NCBI GenBank assembly: GCA_009701115.1
Contig: WLKR01000110.1
Coordinates: 1 to 5,068, forward strand
DNA length: 5,068 bases
Origin: Actinomycetota bacterium
Lineage (GTDB): Bacteria > Actinomycetota > Acidimicrobiia > Acidimicrobiales > RAAP-2
Reading direction: 5' to 3'
This document shows, piece by piece, positions 1 through 4,665 of this stretch (positions are counted from its first letter, which is position 1; every line of letters begins with the position of its first letter). Made by a program: the position numbers and the translations under genes. The notes below the pieces were generated by a model. The model was given only the letters and a program-made list of their open reading frames with translations. It was not told the origin of the DNA and searched no databases.

Positions 1-3
1 AAA

Positions 4-1377
4 CTAGTTCTCGAAGACGGCGATGTTGTCGAACTTGGCGTAGTTCTTAATCCAGGCCAACTCGAGGTTGCCGGTCGGACCGTTTCGGTGCTTGGCCACG
101 ATGACTTCGACCTTGCCGGCGTCTTCGTAACCCGACTCTTGTTCGGCGCCGTCAACGGCCCCGGCCCGGTGCAAGAACATAATGATGTCGGCGTCCTGCT
201 CAATAGCGCCGGACTCACGAAGGTCGGACATCATGGGCCTGCGCTTCTTGTCCTGCTCGACGGAACGAGAGAGCTGCGACAGCGCGACGACGGGGCAGGC
301 CAACTCGCGAGCCAAGAGCTTGAGTCCACGACTCATCTCAGAAACTTCAACCTGGCGGTTCTCGGCGCGAGAGCGCGAGCTCATCAACTGGAGGTAGTCG
401 ACAATCACGATGCCGAGGTCACCCTCGCGCTGCTTCACGCGGCGGGCGCGGGCGCGCACGTCCATGACGGTCAACATGGGGTTGTCATCAACGAAGATCT
501 TGGAGTCGTCTAGTGCGGCGAGGGCCTTAGTGACGTTCTCCCAGTCAACGTTGCTCAATTGGCCGGTCTTCAAACGACTGCCGTCGACGCGAGCCTGGGA
601 CGACAAGATACGTTCAGCCACTTCTAGGCGGCTCATTTCCAAGGAGAAGAAGAGCGCCGGGCGTTGGAGCACGGCCCCGACGTGTGTCAAGACACCAAGG
701 GCAAAGGCCGTCTTACCAACTGATGGTCGGGCCCCAATGATGCTGAGCGACGTGGGAGAGATACCGCGAAGCAGATCGTCCAGTTTGGTAAATCCAGTTG
801 TTACTCCGTTGTAGCCCGACGAGCCGTCGCGCTCTTCGAGGCGATCGAGTTCGAGCTGCAACAGTTCGGACAGTGGCTGCACGGTGTCTTCGTTGCCACG
901 GTCGGCCACGTTCATGATGCTCTGCTCGGCGCGGTCGAAGAGACCTTCGACATCGTCAGTGGTGCCGTAGGCATCGTCGACGATGCCACTCGCCAACTGA
1001 ATCAACGTGCGCTGCTTGGCCTTTTGTCGAACGATAGAGGCGTAGTACTCAGCGTTACCAATGTTGACGGCGTTCGCGGCGAGGTCGGCCAACATCACGG
1101 CGTCACCGGCGTTGCCTCCCGAGACGCGGAGTTGTTCGAGCAGCGTGATGGGGTCAACGGGTTCGCCGCGCTGGTCGAGTTCGATCATGGCGCGGAAGAT
1201 CTGTCCGAAGACGGGACGGTAGAAGTCTTCCGGTCCGACCTTGGTCTGCGCATTCACGATCGCGTCGTGCGACAGCATCATGGCGCCCAAGACGGCCTCT
1301 TCAGCCTCCGAGGAGTGGGGAGGGATGCGTGACGCAGCGCTTCGTTGCGACGATGGTTCGTTTGGGATCTGCGTCAT
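4..1377 (-). CDS. dnaB: Replicative DNA helicase DnaB
   Basis: Hexameric 5'-3' helicase that unwinds DNA at the replication fork and contacts the DnaG primase. The 457-residue product has the two-domain DnaB architecture: an N-terminal helical domain (about residues 20-125), a linker, and a RecA-like motor domain (about 190-455). Visible motifs are Walker A GARPSVGKT (215-223, Lys222), the SLEM segment with the likely catalytic Glu247, Walker B IVIVDYLQLM (323-332, Asp327), SQLSR (367-371), DLRESGAIEQDAD (385-397) and KHRNGPTG (429-436), which carries the probable arginine finger Arg431. Length is normal and no intein interrupts the motifs, unlike M. tuberculosis DnaB. The ATG at 1377 gives a usual unstructured N-terminus before the first helix; only a weak AGG lies upstream. 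It is separated from rplI by a terminator, so it is probably transcribed on its own. The family assignment is essentially certain. Confidence 0.98.
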   Translation of the reverse strand: MTQIPNEPSSQRSAASRIPPHSSEAEEAVLGAMMLSHDAIVNAQTKVGPEDFYRPVFGQIFRAMIELDQRGEPVDPITLLEQLRVSGGNAGDAVMLADLAANAVNIGNAEYYASIVRQKAKQRTLIQLASGIVDDAYGTTDDVEGLFDRAEQSIMNVADRGNEDTVQPLSELLQLELDRLEERDGSSGYNGVTTGFTKLDDLLRGISPTSLSIIGARPSVGKTAFALGVLTHVGAVLQRPALFFSLEMSRLEVAERILSSQARVDGSRLKTGQLSNVDWENVTKALAALDDSKIFVDDNPMLTVMDVRARARRVKQREGDLGIVIVDYLQLMSSRSRAENRQVEVSEMSRGLKLLARELACPVVALSQLSRSVEQDKKRRPMMSDLRESGAIEQDADIIMFLHRAGAVDGAEQESGYEDAGKVEVIVAKHRNGPTGNLELAWIKNYAKFDNIAVFEN

Positions 1378-1463
1378 ATGTGTACCTAGCGTTCCCCATC
1401 AAGCCTGTGCAATGCAAGTGGGATTTCCTGTGGAAAACGAGTCTTCTGGGACCCTGTGACAGA

Positions 1464-1495
1464 AAAACGCCGGGGCGAGATCGCCCCGGCGTTTT
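1464..1495 (-). terminator. Rho-independent terminator after rplI
   Basis: A perfect 14-base inverted repeat (arms 1464-1477 and 1482-1495) with a four-base loop. The core is ten GC-rich pairs, CGCCGGGGCG against CGCCCCGGCG, flanked by A4/T4. Read on the minus strand it ends in five consecutive T (1467-1463), and it begins 14 bases past the rplI stop codon, so it should end the rpsF-ssb-rpsR-rplI transcript. On the plus strand it also ends in four T, so it could work in both directions. It separates the ribosomal-protein operon from dnaB. Confidence 0.92.
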
Positions 1496-1509
1496 CTGAG
1501 AACTTCAAA

Positions 1510-1956
1510 CTACTTAGCGACAACCTCAAAGCGAACGGTGGCCACAACGCCATCGAACAGCTCGGCGGTGGCCGTAGCGGAACCGACTTCCTTGGCGTGC
1601 TCGCTCATCTGAATCTGACCGCGGTCCAACGAAATGTTGGTGGCGGTGCGAATCGCGTTCACAATGTCGGCTTCGTTCACGGAACCAAAGAGACGACCGT
1701 TGGTACCAGCGCGAGCGGCGATGGTGAGTGAAGCGGCCTCGATGACACCCTTTTGGGTCTCAGCGGCGGCGCGACTCTGCGCGTCACGAAGGTCACGGCT
1801 ACGACGCATCGAAGCGGCCTGGAGTTCCATGGTGTCTGTTGCCGCAAGACCCGAGCCCGAAGGCACCAGGTAGTTACGAGCGAAACCACTCTTGACTTCA
1901 ACGACATCGCCTCGACGGCCAACGCCCTTGACATCCCTACGAAGAAGAACCTTCAT
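1510..1956 (-). CDS. rplI: 50S ribosomal protein L9
   Basis: Large-subunit protein that binds 23S rRNA near the L1 stalk and reaches toward the neighbouring ribosome. The 148 residues match the usual length of about 149. The N-terminal rRNA-binding domain shows the signature DVKGVGRRGDVVEVKSGFARNYL (split here as residues 8-19 and 20-30), followed by a long connecting helix (about 42-75) and the C-terminal domain starting around 80 with GRLFGSVNEADI (87-98). The C-terminal GxHxVxVxLH-type stretch common in the family reads GSATATAELF (125-134) here, without the histidines; this is a divergence, not a truncation. The ATG shares one base with the rpsR stop (TAATG), and AGGGG at 1968-1964 lies seven bases upstream, indicating translational coupling. 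It is the last gene of the operon, with a terminator directly after it. Confidence 0.97.
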   Translation of the reverse strand: MKVLLRRDVKGVGRRGDVVEVKSGFARNYLVPSGSGLAATDTMELQAASMRRSRDLRDAQSRAAAETQKGVIEAASLTIAARAGTNGRLFGSVNEADIVNAIRTATNISLDRGQIQMSEHAKEVGSATATAELFDGVVATVRFEVVAK

Positions 1957-2426
1957 TATTCTGCCCCTACTTCCGTCAACTCCTCAGTCGCGTCAGACAC
2001 GACTTCGGTGGATTCGATTGATGTGGCGGTCTCGTCGGACTCGCCGCGAGGCGCGCGAGGACCACGGTCGTCACGGTCACGAGGACCACGGTCTCCGCGG
2101 TCGCCACGATCGTCACGGTCACGGCCGCCACCGCGCGAGCGACGCTCGGTCACGGTGCGCTGGGTGTAAGGCAACAAGGCCAACTCGCGAGCGGTCTTGA
2201 TGGCTTCGGTGATGTCACGCTGGTGCTGCTGGCAGTTACCCGAGACGCGACGTCCCCGGATCTTGCCGCGGTCCGAAAGGTACTTGCCCAAGGACTTGAT
2301 GTCCTTGTAGTCAATGAAGGTCGTGCCGTGGGCGCAGAAGGAGCAGGGCTTCTTCTTTTGATTGCGACGTGGGTCGGGCTTCGGTTGACGTGACTTGGGA
2401 ATTGGTGGTGTGTTCTTACGTGGCAT
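1956..2426 (-). CDS. rpsR: 30S ribosomal protein S18 with long charged C-terminal extension
   Basis: S18 sits on the platform of the small subunit as a heterodimer with S6. The 156-residue product is about twice the usual 75-90. Residues 1-92 are an ordinary S18: a basic, proline-rich start, the zinc pair CSFC (28-31), [19 protein letters not shown] (38-56), then NCQQHQRD (64-71), giving Cys28, Cys31, Cys65 and His68 as probable zinc ligands (the C+ form), and ALLPYT (83-88), where S18 normally ends. Residues 95-127 are a low-complexity Arg/Asp/Gly stretch with 13 Arg and 8 Asp, and 129-156 is an acidic tail with ten Asp/Glu and no Lys or Arg. The tail stays in frame up to a TAATG overlap with rplI, so it does not look like a sequencing frameshift. 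The start shares one base with the ssb stop. S18 identity is certain; the tail's role is unknown. Confidence 0.96.
   Translation of the reverse strand: MPRKNTPPIPKSRQPKPDPRRNQKKKPCSFCAHGTTFIDYKDIKSLGKYLSDRGKIRGRRVSGNCQQHQRDITEAIKTARELALLPYTQRTVTERRSRGGGRDRDDRGDRGDRGPRDRDDRGPRAPRGESDETATSIESTEVVSDATEELTEVGAE
2057..2123. repeat. Short direct repeats encoding the Arg/Asp/Gly tract of S18
   Basis: Two overlapping direct-repeat pairs lie inside the rpsR extension: GAGGACCACGGTC at 2057-2069 and 2081-2093 (24 bases apart), and CGTCACGGTCACG at 2069-2081 and 2111-2123 (42 bases apart). Both spacings are multiples of three, so gain or loss of a unit would keep the reading frame. This is consistent with tail growth by slippage or unequal exchange, which is an inference. 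Confidence 0.75.
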
Positions 2427-2881
2427 TAGAAGGGCTCCTCATCAAAGCCGTAGGTACTTGGTTCATTGGTGGTGGTACGAGGGGCGCTCGAGGGACGGCT
2501 TGGAGCCGTTCCGCCTTCGCGCTGAGGGTTCTTCGTTACGGCCGCTGTGGCGTAGCGAAGGGAGGCGGCGATTTCATCGGCGTTGATTTCAACGATGGAT
2601 CGCTTGTCACCCTCGGGGGTCTCCCAGCTGCGCTGCTCGAGACGACCGGTCACGAGGACGCGGGTTCCCTTCGGCAACGAGTTGGCGACGTTCTCGGCGA
2701 GTGAGCCGTAGGCGGTGACGTCAAAGTACGACACGCGCTCTTCCCACTCTTGGGTCTGACGGTTCTGCCAGCGGCGGTTGACGGCGATTCCGAATCGGAC
2801 GGTCGCCTGGCCACTGTTCAAGAACTTCAGCTCGGGGTCGCGGGTGATGTTCCCAACGACGGTGATCGAATTATCTGGCAT
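2426..2881 (-). CDS. ssb: Single-stranded DNA-binding protein SSB
   Basis: Tetrameric OB-fold protein that coats single-stranded DNA in replication, repair and recombination and recruits partners through its C-terminal tip. The 151-residue product begins [13 protein letters not shown] (6-18), continues with the OB-fold segments [13 protein letters not shown] (53-65) and [18 protein letters not shown] (71-88), and ends the fold at SLRYATA (107-113). A short Ser/Pro/Thr-rich linker (about 115-145) leads to the acidic tip DEEPF (147-151). The linker is shorter and less glycine-rich than in mycobacterial or Streptomyces SSB, as far as I recall those. The ATG at 2881 has AGGAG (2891-2887) five bases upstream. 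It follows rpsF after 27 bases and shares one base with rpsR. Its place between rpsF and rpsR is the standard bacterial arrangement, which supports a main housekeeping SSB. Confidence 0.98.
   Translation of the reverse strand: MPDNSITVVGNITRDPELKFLNSGQATVRFGIAVNRRWQNRQTQEWEERVSYFDVTAYGSLAENVANSLPKGTRVLVTGRLEQRSWETPEGDKRSIVEINADEIAASLRYATAAVTKNPQREGGTAPSRPSSAPRTTTNEPSTYGFDEEPF
2435..2440 (-). promoter_or_regulatory. Ribosome binding site of rpsR, embedded in the ssb C-terminal codons
   Basis: On the minus strand GAGGAG (2440-2435) stands eight bases before the rpsR ATG at 2426. The same bases are the two glutamate codons of the DEEPF tip of SSB, so one segment serves as both protein-interaction tip and Shine-Dalgarno site, next to the TAATG stop/start overlap. 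Confidence 0.8.
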
Positions 2882-2908
2882 CTCTACTCCTGTTCGCTCA
2901 ACAGCAAC

Positions 2909-3235
2909 TTACGAACGAGTCGCGGTCGTTGCTGGCGTGCGACGGGCGGGGAGACGAACAATCTTGAAACGAAGGACTTCGTCGCTCAGACCCAAAATAC
3001 GGTCCAACTCGGTGACGGTCTCAGCGGCTCCGCTGAACTCGACCACGACGTAGTAGCCCTCTTTCTTCTTGTTGATCTCGTACGCAAGCGCACGCTTTCC
3101 CCAACGGTCGATGGCGCCGGGGGTTCCCCCATTGTTTCGGATGGTGTCAAGTGCCCTGTCGAGGCTGACTTGGATGTTTTGTGCGTCGACACTGGTGTCG
3201 AACACAATCATGGTTTCATAAGGCCGCATAGCCAT
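2909..3235 (-). CDS. rpsF: 30S ribosomal protein S6
   Basis: Small-subunit protein that pairs with S18 on the platform; the pair also binds its own mRNA leader in several bacteria. The 108-residue product starts MAMRPYETMIVFD, carries the family signature WGKRALAYEINKKKEGYYV (45-63), and has a beta-alpha-beta pattern through LRFKIVRL (88-95), then a short Thr/Arg tail. The frame stays open upstream to 3424, but that stretch overlaps the 3' end of panB and does not resemble S6, so it was excluded. Two starts are possible: ATG 3235 with GAGGG (3247-3243) seven bases upstream, or ATG 3229 (MRPYE, the commoner S6 N-terminus) with AAGGA (3241-3237) seven bases upstream. The outer one is given; the difference is two residues. 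It is the first gene of the rpsF-ssb-rpsR-rplI operon. Confidence 0.96.
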   Translation of the reverse strand: MAMRPYETMIVFDTSVDAQNIQVSLDRALDTIRNNGGTPGAIDRWGKRALAYEINKKKEGYYVVVEFSGAAETVTELDRILGLSDEVLRFKIVRLPARRTPATTATRS

Positions 3236-3258
3236 TTCCTTTCCCTCTGGACCGGTTG

Positions 3259-3284
3259 CCCGGGCTCCGCGGATCGGAGCAGGG
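3259..3284 (-). promoter_or_regulatory. rpsF leader hairpin with CCG in the loop (possible S6:S18 autoregulatory site)
   Basis: On the minus strand GCTCCG (3280-3275) and CGGAGC (3269-3264) form a perfect six-base-pair stem with loop ATCCG. Three more pairs, CCC (3284-3282) with GGG (3261-3259), extend it across a small T/CC internal loop. The hairpin lies 24 bases before the rpsF start. Leaders of rpsF operons in several bacteria bind the S6:S18 dimer through a stem with an exposed CCG; the loop here holds CCG, but I cannot confirm the full motif. A shorter alternative, CCGG-GCAA-CCGG with a GNRA loop (3263-3252), would compete with the outer stem. Confidence 0.45.
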
Positions 3285-3301
3285 TTATTACTTCTTTTAG
3301 T

Positions 3302-3335
3302 TCCACCGAAGTGGAGAGAAGAGTTTACTCCACTT
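3302..3335 (-). promoter_or_regulatory. Mutually exclusive hairpins and possible promoter between panB and rpsF
   Basis: On the minus strand AAGTGGAG (3335-3328) can pair perfectly with CTCCACTT (3316-3309) across an 11-base loop. The same central segment can instead form TCCAC-TTCG-GTGGA (3315-3302), a five-pair stem closed by the very stable C(UUCG)G tetraloop. The two structures cannot coexist. Neither is followed by a T run, so a plain intrinsic terminator for panB is not supported. TAAACT (3327-3322) fits the actinobacterial -10 pattern TAnnnT and would start transcription near 3315, giving a leader of about 80 bases that begins with the UUCG hairpin; no good -35 is seen. It could be an mRNA 3'-end structure for panB, a leader element, or both. 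Confidence 0.45.
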
Positions 3336-3350
3336 GGGAGAGTCGAATTC

Positions 3351-4172
3351 CTAGCCCTCGTTAAAGGTGGCGGGCGTTGGGTACATTTCGTTCGACGCGG
3401 GGAAGGTGCCCCCACGAACATCACTCACGAATTGCCCTAAAGCACCGCCAATTACGGCATTGAGATCAACGTACTGGCGCACAAACTTGGCCGGCGTGCG
3501 GTTGCCGAGCCCCAAAAGATCGTGCCAGACGAGCACTTGGCCGTCGGTGCCGGCCCCGGCCCCGATCCCAATGGTGGGAATTTCAAGAGCCGCGGTGACC
3601 ATGGAGCCCACCTCTTCGGGGACCCCTTCTATTACGAGCGCAAAGACACCGGCCTCTTGGAGCGCGAGGGCGTCTTCTAAGAGAACGTCGGCCGCTGACT
3701 TGGTCTTGCCCTGCACCTTGAAGCCACCCAGGGCCAAGACGCTCTGGGGCGTTAGGCCGATGTGGCCCATGACGGGAATTTCAGCGTTAATGATGGCCCG
3801 AACCGTGGCTTCACGGTTGCGGCCGCCTTCGAGCTTGACGCTGTGGGCGCCGGCGCGAATCAGGGCTCCGGCGTTACGAACGGAGTCGGCCGGGTCCACG
3901 TGGTAGCTCAGCCAAGGCATATCGCCCACGATGTGGGAGTTTGGCTTGGCCGTCGCCACGGCACGGATGTGGTGAACCATGTCTTGGACCGTGACCTGCA
4001 GGGTGTTTTCCTGGCCCATGACGGTGTTTCCCACGGAATCGCCGACCAAAATTATGTCGACTCCGGCCGCACTGGCCAAACGACCACCCGGTTCGTCGTA
4101 GGCGGTCACCATGACAATGGCGTCCTTACCGTTACGGCGTTTACGGGTGCGTAGCTGCGGGGCGGATATCAC
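3351..4172 (-). CDS. panB: 3-methyl-2-oxobutanoate hydroxymethyltransferase (ketopantoate hydroxymethyltransferase)
   Basis: Transfers a hydroxymethyl group from 5,10-methylenetetrahydrofolate to alpha-ketoisovalerate, making ketopantoate, the first committed step toward pantothenate and coenzyme A; a cytosolic (beta/alpha)8-barrel enzyme. The 273 residues are full length. Metal and substrate residues are in place: Asp45 in LVGDSVGN (42-49), Asp84 in VGDMPWLSY (82-90), Lys113 and Glu115 in VKLEGG (112-117), HIGLTPQS (137-144), and Glu182 in VIEGVP (180-185). The late signature IGIGAGAGTDGQVLVWHDLLG (split as 201-210 and 211-221) is complete. The start is GTG at 4172, whose GTGA overlaps the TGA stop of the DUF5318 gene by four bases, so translation is probably coupled. 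An N-terminus starting ISAPQLRTRKRRNGK is typical in length. No panC or panD is in view. Placing panB between DUF5318 and rpsF is the local peculiarity. Confidence 0.97.
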   Translation of the reverse strand: MISAPQLRTRKRRNGKDAIVMVTAYDEPGGRLASAAGVDIILVGDSVGNTVMGQENTLQVTVQDMVHHIRAVATAKPNSHIVGDMPWLSYHVDPADSVRNAGALIRAGAHSVKLEGGRNREATVRAIINAEIPVMGHIGLTPQSVLALGGFKVQGKTKSAADVLLEDALALQEAGVFALVIEGVPEEVGSMVTAALEIPTIGIGAGAGTDGQVLVWHDLLGLGNRTPAKFVRQYVDLNAVIGGALGQFVSDVRGGTFPASNEMYPTPATFNEG

Positions 4173-4579
4173 TTGGCAACTTTAGGTCGTTGCTCGACCT
4201 GACCGCCAGCGTGCCACTTTCGAAGGAGATGGTTGAACTTGCAACCGACACAGACTTCCACGGCGTAACACGTCACGGGGAGCTCGCGGCGCTCCAACCG
4301 GCGTAGATCGGCCTTAGAAATAGGGCAAACACCGCTAGCCGAGAGTTTGTCGCCAAAGACGTAGACGACCTGGCGCAACTCTTCCTTGGAACACACTGGA
4401 CAGAGTTCGCCCATTAACCGGCCCACACCCTTGGCCGCTCGAATGAGATTGAAGTGGGCGTCGCAGAGGTCTTCCACCATCTTTTGGCCCTCGCGGACTT
4501 GGCGAACCAGGGCGTTGCGTTGCACGCGGTACTCAATAATGGCCCCGTGGGCGAGATCGACAATCGGGCGGCGTGCCAT
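4169..4579 (-). CDS. DUF5318 family zinc-ribbon protein of unknown function
   Basis: A 136-residue protein with no known biochemical role. It resembles, from memory, mycobacterial Rv0049, also found next to a PadR-type gene near rpsF: both share an N-terminal helix (here IIEYRVQRNALVRQV, 14-28), a CDAHFNLIRAAK segment (39-50), then CPVC (60-63), an aromatic VVYVFGDKL strand (71-79), and CVGC with FNHLL (110-119). Cys60, Cys63, Cys110 and Cys113 form a plausible four-cysteine zinc ribbon; Cys39, Cys85 and Cys104 are extra. There is no signal peptide or membrane segment, so it is probably cytosolic. The ATG at 4579 has no Shine-Dalgarno sequence; TAGTCT (4593-4588) eight bases upstream could be a -10 giving a leaderless mRNA. 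Its stop overlaps the panB start, so the two are co-expressed. A nucleic-acid or protein-binding role is a guess from the fold only. Confidence 0.88.
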   Translation of the reverse strand: MARRPIVDLAHGAIIEYRVQRNALVRQVREGQKMVEDLCDAHFNLIRAAKGVGRLMGELCPVCSKEELRQVVYVFGDKLSASGVCPISKADLRRLERRELPVTCYAVEVCVGCKFNHLLRKWHAGGQVEQRPKVAK

Positions 4580-4587
4580 TGGGAGCG

Positions 4588-4593
4588 AGACTA
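4588..4593 (-). promoter_or_regulatory. Candidate -10 box for the DUF5318-panB transcript
   Basis: TAGTCT on the minus strand fits TAnnnT and sits eight bases before the ATG at 4579. With no ribosome binding site present, a transcript beginning at or next to the start codon is likely. No convincing -35 is seen at 16-18 bases. Confidence 0.4.
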
Positions 4594-4621
4594 CCGTTTT
4601 TTCGGCATTTCTGACTACCGT
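4589..4621. repeat. Direct repeat GACTACCGT in the divergent intergenic region
   Basis: The nine-base GACTACCGT occurs at 4589-4597 and again at 4613-4621, 24 bases apart, just upstream of the DUF5318 start. The copy nearer the gene overlaps the candidate -10. It might be a tandem regulator site, or chance. Confidence 0.5.
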
Positions 4622-4634
4622 CGCAAATGCGCGT

Positions 4635-4658
4635 TTCGATATATCGAACTGATATAGT
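4635..4658 (+). promoter_or_regulatory. PadR promoter with a 14-base palindromic operator candidate
   Basis: TTCGATATATCGAA (4635-4648) is a perfect 14-base palindrome. The bases around it also form TATATC-N5-GATATA (4640-4656). The palindrome falls between the expected -35 position and TATAGT (4653-4658), a good TAnnnT -10 box. From that box transcription would begin at about 4665-4666, exactly at the GTG start of the PadR gene, giving a leaderless mRNA. Known PadR regulators are dimers that bind AT-rich inverted repeats at their own promoters, so autorepression is the likely reading. This sequence is not the ATGT-N-ACAT core of the best-known members. Confidence 0.7.
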
Positions 4659-4665
4659 GACGAAC

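Noticed and set aside
215..760. Intein in DnaB, as in M. tuberculosis
   Set aside because: Walker A, Walker B and the later motifs are continuous at normal spacing, and the protein is of ordinary length.
410..814. Plus-strand open frames opposite dnaB
   Set aside because: The minus-strand DnaB frame has every helicase motif; the antisense products show no recognisable domain.
1383..1412. dnaB promoter TTGCAC-N18-TAGGTA on the minus strand
   Set aside because: The spacing is acceptable, but the -10 lacks the conserved final T, and it would start transcription right at the ATG. Too weak to annotate.
2057..2123. CRISPR-like repeats
   Set aside because: The repeats are 13 bases, overlap each other, and encode the low-complexity S18 tail; there are no spacers.
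3328..3335. Intrinsic terminator for panB
   Set aside because: The hairpins at 3302-3335 are stable but no T run follows on either strand, so simple termination is not supported.
3236..3424. N-terminal extension of the rpsF reading frame to 3424
   Set aside because: The frame is open but overlaps the panB 3' end, has no S6 similarity, and good ribosome binding sites precede the internal ATGs at 3235 and 3229.
3367..3906. Long plus-strand open frame opposite panB
   Set aside because: It lies wholly antisense to a confidently identified enzyme, its product is Pro/Ser/Arg-rich with no family signature, and long antisense frames are expected in GC-rich DNA.
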